Shown here piece by piece: positions 34,276 through 43,026 of a DNA stretch of 64,000 nucleotides. The translations under genes were made by a program, and so were the position numbers. Source of the DNA: Variovorax sp. JS1663 (lineage in GTDB: Bacteria; Pseudomonadota; Gammaproteobacteria; Burkholderiales; Burkholderiaceae_C); assembly GCF_002157355.1 (NCBI RefSeq), contig NZ_LYMK01000004.1, positions 1 to 64,000 on the forward strand, read 5' to 3'. The stretch's first letter is position 1; each line of letters opens with the position of its first letter. The notes below the pieces were generated by a model that had not been told where the DNA came from, ran no database searches, and saw nothing but the letters and a program-made list of their open reading frames with translations.

Positions 34276-34302
34276 ATTTTAGGGCCGTTCCAGAAGTTGC
34301 AA
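34276..34302 (-). promoter_or_regulatory. Candidate ssrA promoter overlapping the gph stop codon
   Basis: TAAAAT (34281-34276) lies 10 bases before the ssrA 5' end and contains the TAA stop of gph. A -35-like TTGCAA (34302-34297) lies 15 bases upstream, a shorter spacer than optimal. The promoter therefore sits inside the 3' end of gph. Confidence 0.5.
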
Positions 34303-34947
34303 GAGCTCCAGGGGTGATCTGATAGAAGCATCGGCTTCCCAGAGCGTCACGTCCGCATCCGCGCCCATGTAGCCATAGGCAGCGGCCACTGTCCGCATGC
34401 CGGCAGCCCGGCCGGCCGCCATGTCGCGTTCATCGTCGCCGACGTAGACGCAATGCTGAGGCATCACGCCCAACTGCCGCGCCGCCTCAAAAAGCGGCTC
34501 CGGATGCGGCTTGGCATAGGGGGTCGTGTCGCCACTGACGATTGCTCCTGCCGTCCCGAACAGCGGCATGGCGCGCGTCAGCGGGCCGGTGAAGCGCACC
34601 GACTTGTTGGTGACGACTCCCCAGGGCAAGCCACGCGCTCGAAGCGTTGCCACGAGCTCGGCCACGCCATCGAAAACGCGGGTGCGCAGCATCCGAGCCT
34701 CGTAGTTGACAAAAAACTCTTCACGCAGCGGCGGGAAGTCCGGCGCGTCGGGCGTGATGCCGAAGGCGACCCCCAGCATGCCGCGCGCGCCAGAGCCGGC
34801 CATGGGACGGTAGCGCTCCAAAGGGAGGGACGCTAGGCCACGGTCGACGCGCATCTGATCGGCAGCGGCACCCAGGTCCGGCGCGCTGTCGATCAACGTG
34901 CCGTCCAGGTCGAACAGGACGGCTTGGATGGCAGCAGTGGTGCTCAT
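34279..34947 (-). CDS. gph: Phosphoglycolate phosphatase (HAD superfamily)
   Basis: The 222-residue HAD phosphatase has motif I FDLDGTLIDSAPDL (nucleophile and acid Asp), motif II VVTNKS, and motif III/IV KPHPEPL with VGDDERDMAAGRAAGM. It removes phosphate from 2-phosphoglycolate, a product of DNA 3'-end repair; in Burkholderiales gph sits next to ubiG as here. The ATG at 34947 overlaps the ubiG stop (ATGA). The stop codon lies inside the -10-like box of ssrA. Confidence 0.94.
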   Translation of the reverse strand: MSTTAAIQAVLFDLDGTLIDSAPDLGAAADQMRVDRGLASLPLERYRPMAGSGARGMLGVAFGITPDAPDFPPLREEFFVNYEARMLRTRVFDGVAELVATLRARGLPWGVVTNKSVRFTGPLTRAMPLFGTAGAIVSGDTTPYAKPHPEPLFEAARQLGVMPQHCVYVGDDERDMAAGRAAGMRTVAAAYGYMGADADVTLWEADASIRSPLELLQLLERP

Positions 34948-35666
34948 CGCCGAGACACCGAGGGCTTCCGCGTCGCAAACATGTAATTGACGCTGGTGTC
35001 GTCGCTGAGCCAGTAGCGTCGCGTGATCGGGTTGTGCTGCAAGCCGCGGGTGTGGTGCAACTCGAGCCCGGCGGCGCGGCAATGCGCCGCCAACTCGCTG
35101 GGCCGGAGCAGCTTCTGGTATTCGTGCGTCCCGCGAGGCAGCATGCCCAGGACGTATTCCGCGCCGACGATCGCCAACAGGAAAGACTTGAGGTTGCGGT
35201 GGATCGTCGAGAAGAAAACCCAGCCGCCAGGCCTGGCAAGCCGGGCACAAGCCTCCACAACCGAGGCCGGCTGCGGGACATGCTCCAGCATTTCCATGCA
35301 GGTGACGACGTCGAAGCTCTCCGGTTGCTCGGCCGCCAGATCCTCGACGCTGACATGACGGTACTTCACACCGCGCGTCGCGGCCTCCAGTGCGTGCAAC
35401 TGCGCGACCTTGAGCGCCTTGTCCGCGAGGTCGATGCCAAGCACGTCCGCATTCCGGCGGGCCATGGCATCCGCGAGGATTCCACCGCCGCAGCCCACAT
35501 CGAGCACCTTGCACCCAGCGATCGGCGCGATGCTGTCGATCCACTCCAGTCGCAGGGGGTTGATTTCATGCAACGGTCGGAATTCGCTTTCCAGGTCCCA
35601 CCAGCGATGGGCCAACTCGGAAAATTTGGCAAGCTCGGCCGGGTCGGCGTTCACAGTATCGGTCAT
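34944..35666 (-). CDS. ubiG: Ubiquinone biosynthesis O-methyltransferase UbiG
   Basis: The 240-residue SAM enzyme carries out both O-methylations of ubiquinone synthesis. It has ELAHRWWDLESEFRPLHEIN, the UbiG N-terminal signature, the SAM-binding VLDVGCGGGILADAMA, and CMEMLEHVPQP. The ATG at 35666 fits the family start MTDTVNAD; upstream in-frame TTG (35690) would add eight residues. It has only a weak Shine-Dalgarno. It is coupled to gph by a 4-base overlap. Confidence 0.95.
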   Translation of the reverse strand: MTDTVNADPAELAKFSELAHRWWDLESEFRPLHEINPLRLEWIDSIAPIAGCKVLDVGCGGGILADAMARRNADVLGIDLADKALKVAQLHALEAATRGVKYRHVSVEDLAAEQPESFDVVTCMEMLEHVPQPASVVEACARLARPGGWVFFSTIHRNLKSFLLAIVGAEYVLGMLPRGTHEYQKLLRPSELAAHCRAAGLELHHTRGLQHNPITRRYWLSDDTSVNYMFATRKPSVSRR

Positions 35667-35738
35667 GTACGGATTATGAAACGGCGCCAATTGCTCTTAA
35701 ACATTCACATTGAATCGGCAATGCAACGGGCATAAAAA

Positions 35739-35758
35739 AACCCCGCCGAGGCGGGGTT
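35739..35758 (-). terminator. Intrinsic terminator after ompA
   Basis: On the minus strand AACCCCGC-CTCG-GCGGGGTT is an 8 bp stem followed by TTTTT ending near 35734. It lies about 20 bases after the ompA stop and upstream of the ubiG gene, so it separates the two. Confidence 0.93.
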
Positions 35759-35778
35759 GTCTTGCTGATTCCAGGGAA

Positions 35779-36435
35779 TCAACGGTTGGCGCGGGTACCG
35801 ACCACTTCGATTTCCACACGGCGGTTCTTGGCGCGGCCTTCCTTGGTGCGGTTGTCAGCCACAGGCTGCTTCTCGCCCTTGCCTTCGGTGTAGACGCGGT
35901 TGCGTTCGATGCCCTTCGAGACCAGATAGGCCTTGACGGCTTCTGCACGGCGGACCGACAGGCGCTGGTTGTAGGAATCGCTACCGATCGAGTCGGTGTG
36001 GCCGACGGCGATGATCACTTCGAGGTTCACGTCGCGGATCTTCGAGACGAGGTCGTCCAGCTTCGCGCGGCCTTCCGGCTTGAGCACCGACTTGTCGAAG
36101 TCGAAGAAGGCGTCGGCGGCGAAGGTGACCTTCGACGCAGCAACAGCAGGTGCCGGAGCCGGAGCGGCCGGAGCGGGCGCCGGAGCAGCAGCAGCGGGCG
36201 GCGGGGGCGGAACCAGGGCGCCATCGCAGCCAGCGGCAGCGGTCGCAGGCGTCCAATTCGCATCGCGCCAGCACAGTTCGTTCGTACCGTTCTTCCAGAC
36301 CAATTCGCCGGTGCCGTTTTGCCAGTTGTCGATCACGGGCCCACCGTTCGCGGCGGTGACACGGGTCTGCGCGCCGGCGGCAGTGGCGAGCGCAGCGACT
36401 GCAAACATCATCGCCACTTTATTCAGTTTCTTCAT
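35779..36435 (-). CDS. OmpA family outer-membrane-associated protein
   Basis: The 218-residue precursor has a signal peptide (about 1-22, cut after AGA), a short region with two Cys (LCWRDANWTP and AAGCDGA), a Pro/Ala hinge (about 75-100) and a C-terminal OmpA peptidoglycan-binding domain with FFDFDKSVLKPEGRAKLD and NQRLSVRRAEAVKAYL. It lacks the eight-strand barrel of E. coli OmpA, so it is the short Burkholderiales form; how it is held in the outer membrane is not clear from sequence. AGAGGAG precedes the ATG, and a terminator follows. A hairpin with a following T-run lies in the leader. Confidence 0.93.
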   Translation of the reverse strand: MKKLNKVAMMFAVAALATAAGAQTRVTAANGGPVIDNWQNGTGELVWKNGTNELCWRDANWTPATAAAGCDGALVPPPPPAAAAPAPAPAAPAPAPAVAASKVTFAADAFFDFDKSVLKPEGRAKLDDLVSKIRDVNLEVIIAVGHTDSIGSDSYNQRLSVRRAEAVKAYLVSKGIERNRVYTEGKGEKQPVADNRTKEGRAKNRRVEIEVVGTRANR

Positions 36436-36453
36436 GGTTCTCCTCTTGGGGAA

Positions 36454-36473
36454 AAAGCCGCAGCCGCGCTGCG
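36454..36473 (-). promoter_or_regulatory. Terminator-like hairpin in the ompA leader
   Basis: On the minus strand CGCAGC-GCG-GCTGCG (6 bp stem) is followed by GCTTTTT, about 20 bases before the ompA ATG. It could be a weak attenuator or a 5' stabilising stem; the stem is short. Confidence 0.45.
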
Positions 36474-36660
36474 AATCAAGGACGCTTTAAGTGACCACCA
36501 CCCAAAACGTTGAGGCGATTGTGCCATGGGATAGTTGGCAAACCGCCCGGGAGGCGCCCCGGAAACGTAGGACGGAGGCGGAATCCCGGCCTTGTGTTGC
36601 GGCGGTGCGACACCCTCGGCGGCGTAAAATTTCCGGTTCCTTGCCGTCAGCACGCTGCTC

Positions 36661-39309
36661 ATGACCTCGTTCGCCAAAGAAACCCTGCCCATCAGCCTCG
36701 AAGAGGAGATGCGCCGCAGCTACCTCGATTACGCCATGAGCGTGATCGTCGGACGCGCGCTCCCCGATGCCAGGGACGGCCTCAAGCCAGTGCATCGGCG
36801 CGTGTTGTATGCGATGCACGAACTCAACAACGATTGGAACCGGCCGTACAAGAAGTCGGCTCGTATCGTGGGGGACGTCATCGGCAAGTACCACCCGCAC
36901 GGCGACCAGTCGGTCTACGACACCATCGTCCGCCTGGCGCAGGACTTTTCCATGCGCCACATGCTGGTGGATGGCCAGGGCAATTTCGGATCCGTCGATG
37001 GCGACAACGCAGCCGCCATGCGTTACACCGAAATTCGGCTTGCGAAGATTGCGCATGAAATGCTGGCCGATATCGACAAGGAAACTGTTGATTTCGGCCC
37101 GAATTACGACGGTAGCGAAAAAGAGCCACTGGTATTGCCGAGCAAACTGCCGAATTTGCTGGTCAATGGTTCCGGCGGTATTGCGGTGGGCATGGCGACT
37201 AATATTCCGCCGCACAACCTGAACGAGGTAGTCGACGCCTGCCTGCACCTGCTTCGCCATCCCGACGCCGGCATCGACGACCTGATGGAGATCATCCCGG
37301 CCCCCGACTTCCCGACCGCCGGGATCATCTACGGCATCAACGGCATCAAGGACGGCTACCGCACCGGCCGTGGCAAGGTGGTGATGCGGGCCAAGTGCCA
37401 CTTCGAGGACATCGATCGCGGCCAGCGCCAGGCGATCATCGTCGACGAGCTGCCCTATCAGGTCAACAAGAAGACGCTGCAGGAGCGCATGGCCGAGCTG
37501 GTGCACGAGAAGAAGATCGAGGGCATCAGCCATATCCAGGACGAGTCCGACAAGTCGGGCATGCGGCTGGTGGTCGAGCTCAAGCGGGGCGAAGTGCCGG
37601 AGGTGGTGCTCAACAACCTCTACAAGCAGACCCAGCTGCAGGACACCTTCGGCATCAACATGGTGGCGCTGGTGGACGGCCAGCCCAAGCTGTGCAACCT
37701 GAAGGACCTGATCGAGGTTTTCCTGCAGCACCGCCGCGAGGTGGTGACGCGGCGCACGGTGTTCAATCTGCGCAAGGCGCGCGAACGGGGCCACGTGCTG
37801 GAGGGTCTGGCGGTCGCGCTGGCAAACATCGACGATTTCATTGCGATCATTCGCAATGCGCCGACACCGCCTGTGGCCAAGGCCGAGCTGATGCAGCGGC
37901 GCTGGGACAGCAAGCTGGTGCGCGAGATGCTCACCCGCACGCGCGCCGACGGCGGCGTGGTCAATGCCGACGATTACCGCCCGGATGGCCTGGACCGCGA
38001 ATACGGCCTCGGCGGCGACGGCCTCTACCGTCTGTCCGACACGCAAGCCCAGGAAATCCTGCAGATGCGCCTGCAGCGTTTGACCGGCCTGGAGCAGGAC
38101 AAGATCGTCGCGGAGTACAAGGAAGTGATGGCCGAGATCGACGACCTGCTCGACATCCTGGCCAAGCCAGAGCGGGTGTCGACCATCATCAGCGATGAGC
38201 TGAGCTCGCTGAAGCAGGAGTTCGGCCAGACCAAGCTGGGCGTGCGCCGCAGCCAGGTCGAGCACAGCGCCTTCGACCTGTCCACCGAGGACCTGATCAC
38301 GCCGACCGACATGGTCGTGACGCTCTCGCACGCCGGCTACATCAAGAGCCAGCCGTTGGGCGAGTACCGGGCGCAGAAGCGCGGCGGCCGCGGCAAGCAG
38401 GCCACGGCGACCAAGGAAGATGACTGGATCGATCAGCTCTTCATCGCCAACACGCACGACTACATCCTGTGCTTCTCCAACCGGGGCCGGCTGTACTGGC
38501 TCAAGGTGTGGGAAGTGCCAGCGGGCTCGCGAGGCTCGCGGGGGCGGCCGATCGTCAACATGTTCCCGCTGCAGGAAGGCGAGAAGATCAACGTTGTGCT
38601 GCCACTCACCGGCGAGAAGCGCACGTTCCCTGCCAACCAGTACGTCTTCATGGCGACCTCCATGGGGACGGTCAAGAAGACCGCGCTCGACGAGTTCAGC
38701 AACCCGCGCAAGGCCGGCATCATCGCGGTCGACCTGGACCCGGGCGACTACCTGATCGGCGCCGCGCTGACCGATGGCGCGCACGACGTCATGCTGTTTT
38801 CCGACGGCGGCAAGGCGGTGCGCTTCGACGAGAACGACGTACGCCCGATGGGCCGCAACGCCCGCGGCGTGCGAGGCATGACGCTGGAAGACGGCCAGGG
38901 TGTGATCGCCATGCTGGTGGCCGAAGACGAAGAGCAGAGTGTGCTCACGGCCACGGAAAACGGTTACGGAAAACGCACAAGCATTACCGAGTACACCCGG
39001 CATGGCCGGGGAACCAAAGGCATGATTGCGATTCAACAGAGCGAGCGCAACGGCAAGGTCGTGGCGGCCACCCTGGTGCATGCCGACGACGAGATCATGC
39101 TGATCACCGACAAGGGCGTGCTGGTGCGCACCCGGGTCGCGGAGATTCGCGAACTCGGCCGCGCAACGCAAGGCGTCACCCTGATCGGGCTCGACGAAGG
39201 CGCCAAACTCAGCGGTCTGCAGCGCATCGTCGAGAACGATGCGAACGCGGACAGCGACAACGGCGCCGACGACGCTTCCTCAACATCTTCAACGGAGAAT
39301 CCTCAGTGA
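36661..39309 (+). CDS. gyrA: DNA gyrase subunit A
   Basis: The 882-residue subunit breaks and reseals DNA for negative supercoiling. The catalytic Tyr122 is in [14 protein letters not shown]. The quinolone-resistance region reads [11 protein letters not shown]: Gly81, Asp82, Gln83, Ser84, Asp87 by E. coli numbering, so position 83 is Gln, not Ser. The C-terminal domain has the GyrA-box QKRGGRGKQ and six-bladed pinwheel repeats. It starts divergently from ompA with 225 bases between, and its stop overlaps the next gene as GTGA. Confidence 0.98.
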   Translation: MTSFAKETLPISLEEEMRRSYLDYAMSVIVGRALPDARDGLKPVHRRVLYAMHELNNDWNRPYKKSARIVGDVIGKYHPHGDQSVYDTIVRLAQDFSMRHMLVDGQGNFGSVDGDNAAAMRYTEIRLAKIAHEMLADIDKETVDFGPNYDGSEKEPLVLPSKLPNLLVNGSGGIAVGMATNIPPHNLNEVVDACLHLLRHPDAGIDDLMEIIPAPDFPTAGIIYGINGIKDGYRTGRGKVVMRAKCHFEDIDRGQRQAIIVDELPYQVNKKTLQERMAELVHEKKIEGISHIQDESDKSGMRLVVELKRGEVPEVVLNNLYKQTQLQDTFGINMVALVDGQPKLCNLKDLIEVFLQHRREVVTRRTVFNLRKARERGHVLEGLAVALANIDDFIAIIRNAPTPPVAKAELMQRRWDSKLVREMLTRTRADGGVVNADDYRPDGLDREYGLGGDGLYRLSDTQAQEILQMRLQRLTGLEQDKIVAEYKEVMAEIDDLLDILAKPERVSTIISDELSSLKQEFGQTKLGVRRSQVEHSAFDLSTEDLITPTDMVVTLSHAGYIKSQPLGEYRAQKRGGRGKQATATKEDDWIDQLFIANTHDYILCFSNRGRLYWLKVWEVPAGSRGSRGRPIVNMFPLQEGEKINVVLPLTGEKRTFPANQYVFMATSMGTVKKTALDEFSNPRKAGIIAVDLDPGDYLIGAALTDGAHDVMLFSDGGKAVRFDENDVRPMGRNARGVRGMTLEDGQGVIAMLVAEDEEQSVLTATENGYGKRTSITEYTRHGRGTKGMIAIQQSERNGKVVAATLVHADDEIMLITDKGVLVRTRVAEIRELGRATQGVTLIGLDEGAKLSGLQRIVENDANADSDNGADDASSTSSTENPQ

Positions 39310-39881
39310 AAAAACTCAAGCTCGCGCTTATCGCGGCGGCGGTGGCCGGCAGTTCGATGGCTATGGCCCAGGACAAGGCGGCAATGGTCAAACAGTTCCT
39401 CGATCTGCAGCGCCCGGGCATCGAAGCCCTGGCACGCGGCCTGGTCGAGCAGTCCAGCGCACCCATCGCGCAAGCCGGGTCGCAATACCTGCAGACCCAG
39501 GTGCCGGCCGAAAAGCGCGAGGCCGCCGCCAAGGCAGCCGATGCCGAGCTCAAGAAATACTTCGACGATGCCTACCCGATCGTGCGCGACAAGGCAGTGA
39601 ACCTCGCGCCCGACACCCTGGGCCCGATCCTGCGCGACAACTTCAGCGAAGACGAGCTGCGCCAACTGCTGGCCTGGATCAACTCGCCCCTGAGCAAGAA
39701 GTACCAGGAGCTCAACCCGAAGATGCAGAGCGCGCTGACGGAAAAGCTGGTCGCCGAAACGCGCGCCAGCATCGAGCCCAAGATGCGCACCCTGGACGCC
39801 AACGTCGCCAAGGCCCTGGGCGCCCCGACCGAGGGTGCTCCCCCGGCCAAGTCCGCGCCCAAGGCGCCTGCCAAGAAGTGA
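39306..39881 (+). CDS. DUF2059 domain-containing secreted protein
   Basis: The 191-residue precursor has a signal peptide (about 1-22, cut after AMA) and a helical DUF2059 domain (about 90-150; [20 protein letters not shown]), ending in an Ala/Pro/Lys-rich tail. Function is unknown. In Burkholderiales it sits between gyrA and serC as here. The GTG at 39306 overlaps the gyrA TGA; GGAG lies about nine bases upstream. Its stop overlaps the serC GTG, so all three are coupled. Confidence 0.92.
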   Translation: MKKLKLALIAAAVAGSSMAMAQDKAAMVKQFLDLQRPGIEALARGLVEQSSAPIAQAGSQYLQTQVPAEKREAAAKAADAELKKYFDDAYPIVRDKAVNLAPDTLGPILRDNFSEDELRQLLAWINSPLSKKYQELNPKMQSALTEKLVAETRASIEPKMRTLDANVAKALGAPTEGAPPAKSAPKAPAKK

Positions 39882-40999
39882 CGGCGGCCGCGGGTCGACG
39901 CCCGTACAACTTCTCCGCCGGCCCGGCCGCGATGCCGGAGGCGGTGCTGCAGCGCGCCGCCGCCGAGATGCTCGACTGGCACGGCAGCGGCATGAGCGTG
40001 ATGGAGATGAGCCATCGCGGCAAGGAGTTCGGCGCGATCTGCGCGCAGGCGGAAGCCGACCTGCGCACGCTGCTCGGGGTGCCGGAGCATTTCCACATTC
40101 TCTTCATGCAGGGTGGCGGCCTCGGCGAGAACGCGATCGTGCCCATGAACCTGTCGCGCGGCGGCCCGGTCGATTTCGTGGTCACGGGCAGCTGGAGCGC
40201 CAAGTCCCAGAAGGAGGCGCAGCGCTACTGTCAGGCCAAGGTGGCGGCCTCCAATGCCGACAGCAAGCACACGCGCATGCCGGCGCCCTCGACCTGGCAG
40301 CTCTCCGCCGACGCCTCGTACGTGCACATCTGCTCCAACGAGACCATTCACGGCGTGGAGTTCCAGGAGCTGCCCGACCTTGCCGCACTGGGCAGCCGGG
40401 CGCCGCTGGTCATCGATTTCTCCTCGCACGTGGCGTCGCGATCGGTCGACTGGCGCCGCGTGGGTCTCGCCTTCGGCGGCGCGCAGAAGAACCTCGGCCC
40501 GGCCGGCCTCACGCTGGTGATCGTGCGCGACGACCTGCTGGGCCACGCGCTCGAGATCTGCCCGAGCGCCTTCAACTACCGGATCGTGGCGGACAACCAG
40601 TCCATGTACAACACGCCGCCGACCTGGGCCATCTACATCGCCGGCCTGACCTTCCAGTGGCTGCTGCAGCAAGCCGAAGGCGGACTGACCGGCGTCGCGG
40701 CGATGGAACAGCGCAACCTCGCGAAAGCGCGCCTGCTCTACGACTTCATCGACGCCTCGGCCTTCTACGAGAACCGGGTCTCGCCCGACTGCCGCTCGCG
40801 CATGAACGTGCCCTTCTTCCTCCGCGACGAGAGCCGCAACGACGCCTTCCTCGCCGGCGCGCGGGAGGCTGGCCTGCTGCAGCTCAAGGGCCACAAGTCG
40901 GTAGGCGGGATGCGAGCCAGTATCTACAACGCCATGCCGCTCGAAGGCGTGCAGGCGCTGGTGGGCTACATGCGAGAATTCGAGCGGTCGCACGCGTAG
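39878..40999 (+). CDS. serC: Phosphoserine aminotransferase
   Basis: The 373-residue PLP enzyme makes 3-phosphoserine from 3-phosphohydroxypyruvate, and also acts in pyridoxal phosphate synthesis. [15 protein letters not shown] opens the protein, [17 protein letters not shown] follows, and Lys204 in [12 protein letters not shown] holds PLP. The start is a GTG at 39878 overlapping the DUF2059 stop (GTGA); no ATG lies near the family start. It begins the serine/aromatic amino acid run with pheA, tyrA and aroA-cmk. Confidence 0.97.
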   Translation: MTAAAGRRPYNFSAGPAAMPEAVLQRAAAEMLDWHGSGMSVMEMSHRGKEFGAICAQAEADLRTLLGVPEHFHILFMQGGGLGENAIVPMNLSRGGPVDFVVTGSWSAKSQKEAQRYCQAKVAASNADSKHTRMPAPSTWQLSADASYVHICSNETIHGVEFQELPDLAALGSRAPLVIDFSSHVASRSVDWRRVGLAFGGAQKNLGPAGLTLVIVRDDLLGHALEICPSAFNYRIVADNQSMYNTPPTWAIYIAGLTFQWLLQQAEGGLTGVAAMEQRNLAKARLLYDFIDASAFYENRVSPDCRSRMNVPFFLRDESRNDAFLAGAREAGLLQLKGHKSVGGMRASIYNAMPLEGVQALVGYMREFERSHA

Positions 41000-41017
41000 A
41001 CGCCTGCGATCCGACCG

Positions 41018-42136
41018 ATGACCGCACCGACCTCTCAGCCCCCCGCTTCCGACCCGAACCACAGCCTCGCCGATCTGCGCGTGCAGATCGACTCGCTCGA
41101 CCAGCAACTGCTCGACCTGCTCAACCGCCGCGCCCACGTGGCGGAGCTGGTGGGCGAGATCAAGAAGCGCGAGGGCACGCCCTACTTCCGCCCTGACCGC
41201 GTCGCGCAGGTGATCGAGAAGATGCAGCAGAGCAACCCCGGCCCGCTCAAGTCGTTGCACGTCGCCGCCATCTGGCGCGAGATCATGTCGGCCTGCCTGG
41301 CGCTGGAATCGCCGCAGCGCGTCGCCGTGCTGGGCCCCGAGGGCACCTTCACCGAGCAGGCCGCGATCGAGTACTTCGGCGGCGCGGCCGACCTGATCTA
41401 CTGCGCCAGCTTCGACGAGGTCTTCCATGCCACCGCCGCCGGCAGCGCCCAGTACGGCGTGGTCGGCGTCGAGAACACCACCGAGGGCGTGGTCACGCGC
41501 TCGCTCGACCTGTTCCTGCACTCCCCGACCCATGTGGTCGGCGAGGTCAGCCTGCTGGTGCGCCATCACCTGCTGCGCAGCACCAATTCGCTCGAAGGCA
41601 TCGAGGCGGTACTGGCGCACCCCCAGGCGCTCGGGCAGTGCCAGACATGGCTGTCCAAGCACCTGCCGCACGCCGAGCGGCGCGCGGTCTCCAGCAATGC
41701 GGAAGGCGCCCGCCTGGCCGCCGGCAATCCGGCCTGGGCCGGCCTGGCGAGCGAGCGGGCCGCGACCCGCTTCGGCCTGCACATCGTCTCCCACGCGATC
41801 CAGGACGACTCGTACAACCGCACCCGCTTCGCCGTCATCTGCCTGCCGCAGACCCTGGCCATGCCGCCGGCCTCGGGCAAGGACTGCACCAGCCTGGTGG
41901 TCTCGGTGCCCAACCGTCCCGGCGCGGTGCACGACCTCCTGGTGCCGCTCAAGCTCAACGACGTCTCGATGACACGCTTCGAGTCGCGCCCGGCGCGTAC
42001 CGGCCAGTGGGAGTACTACTTCTACATCGACCTCGACGGCCATCCTTCGCAGCCCAACGTGGCCGCCGCGCTCGGCGAACTGCGCAAGCTCTGCGCGTTC
42101 TACAAAGTCATCGGCGCCTACCCCGTCACCGCCTGA
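41018..42136 (+). CDS. pheA: Bifunctional chorismate mutase / prephenate dehydratase
   Basis: The 372-residue P-protein makes phenylpyruvate from chorismate. Order: AroQ chorismate mutase (about 15-95; LADLRVQIDSLDQQLLDLLNRR), prephenate dehydratase (about 100-275, with SYNRTRFAVI holding the catalytic Thr), and an ACT regulatory domain (about 290-365; SVPNRPGAVHDLL, then SRPARTGQWEYYF, the ESRP-type phenylalanine site). Feedback inhibition by phenylalanine is expected. It starts 18 bases after serC. Confidence 0.97.
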   Translation: MTAPTSQPPASDPNHSLADLRVQIDSLDQQLLDLLNRRAHVAELVGEIKKREGTPYFRPDRVAQVIEKMQQSNPGPLKSLHVAAIWREIMSACLALESPQRVAVLGPEGTFTEQAAIEYFGGAADLIYCASFDEVFHATAAGSAQYGVVGVENTTEGVVTRSLDLFLHSPTHVVGEVSLLVRHHLLRSTNSLEGIEAVLAHPQALGQCQTWLSKHLPHAERRAVSSNAEGARLAAGNPAWAGLASERAATRFGLHIVSHAIQDDSYNRTRFAVICLPQTLAMPPASGKDCTSLVVSVPNRPGAVHDLLVPLKLNDVSMTRFESRPARTGQWEYYFYIDLDGHPSQPNVAAALGELRKLCAFYKVIGAYPVTA

Positions 42137-42146
42137 GGCCGCCACC

Positions 42147-43025
42147 ATGTTCGAACAGTTGGGCTTGGTTGGCTGCGGCCTCATGGGCGGCTCCTTCGCA
42201 CTGGCAATGAAGCGCGCCAGGCTGGTCAAGCGCGTGGTCGGGTACAGCAAGTCGCCCTCGACGACCGAGCGTGCGCGACAGCTGGGCGTGATCGACGTGG
42301 CTGCCCCGTCCGCCCTGCTCGCAGTGTCGGGCGCCGATCTGGTGCTGATCGCGGTGCCGGTGGGCGCCTCGGAGGCCACCTTCAAGGCGATTCGCCACGG
42401 CATCACCGATCAGATGCTGGTGATGGACGTGGGCTCGACCAAGGGCGACGTGATCGAGGCGGCCCGGCGTGGCCTGCAGGACCAGTTCAACAGCTTCGTC
42501 CCCGCGCATCCGATCGCGGGCAAGGAAGTCGCGGGCGTCGAGCACGCCGATGCCGCCCTCTACGCGGGGCGCCAGGTCGTCCTCACGCCGGTCAAGGCCA
42601 CGCGGCGCTCCAACGTGCAGCGTGCGACGCAGCTCTGGACCGGCATCGGCGCCAGGGTGGTGAGCATGACGCCGGAGGCCCATGATCGCGCCTTCGCCGC
42701 CGTGAGCCACCTGCCCCATCTGCTGGCCTTCGCCTTCACCAACGCCATCACGGCTCATCCGGAGGGCGCACGCTTCCTGGAGCTGGCCGGCCCCGGCTTT
42801 CGCGACTTCACGCGCATCGCGGCGGGCGACCCCGCGATGTGGCGCGACGTGCTGATGGCCAACCGCGAACAGGTGCTACAGCAGTCCCAGGCATTCCGCG
42901 CCGCACTGTCGCAGCTCGAGACGCTGATGAGCACCGGCGACGCGCAGGCCCTGGAGGACCGGATCGCCGCTGCCAGCCATGCGCGCGCTCAATGGCAGCC
43001 TGGCGCCGGCGCCTCGCTCGACTGA
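42147..43025 (+). CDS. tyrA: Prephenate dehydrogenase (TyrA)
   Basis: The 292-residue NAD(P)-dependent enzyme makes 4-hydroxyphenylpyruvate or tyrosine. A Rossmann fold starts at [28 protein letters not shown] is the second part, and [16 protein letters not shown] holds the catalytic His. The dimerisation domain ends the protein ([20 protein letters not shown]). There is no ACT domain, so it is the short, possibly cyclohexadienyl, type. It lies 10 bases after pheA and one base before the aroA-cmk start. Confidence 0.95.
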   Translation: MFEQLGLVGCGLMGGSFALAMKRARLVKRVVGYSKSPSTTERARQLGVIDVAAPSALLAVSGADLVLIAVPVGASEATFKAIRHGITDQMLVMDVGSTKGDVIEAARRGLQDQFNSFVPAHPIAGKEVAGVEHADAALYAGRQVVLTPVKATRRSNVQRATQLWTGIGARVVSMTPEAHDRAFAAVSHLPHLLAFAFTNAITAHPEGARFLELAGPGFRDFTRIAAGDPAMWRDVLMANREQVLQQSQAFRAALSQLETLMSTGDAQALEDRIAAASHARAQWQPGAGASLD

Positions 43026-43026
43026 C

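Noticed and set aside
34119..34322. A 67-codon plus-strand frame opposite ssrA
   Set aside because: It lies on the complement of the tmRNA gene and has no domain or Shine-Dalgarno.
36560..36650. A sigma-70 promoter for gyrA ending in TAAAAT (near 36637)
   Set aside because: The -10 is plausible but no acceptable -35 lies 16-18 bases upstream, so I do not list it as a feature.
36487..39171. An 894-codon minus-strand frame opposite gyrA
   Set aside because: Mirror frame of a conserved gene, with the same biased composition and no recognisable domain.
39572..42406. A 944-codon minus-strand frame opposite serC and pheA
   Set aside because: Mirror frame of two certain genes; no RBS or domain.
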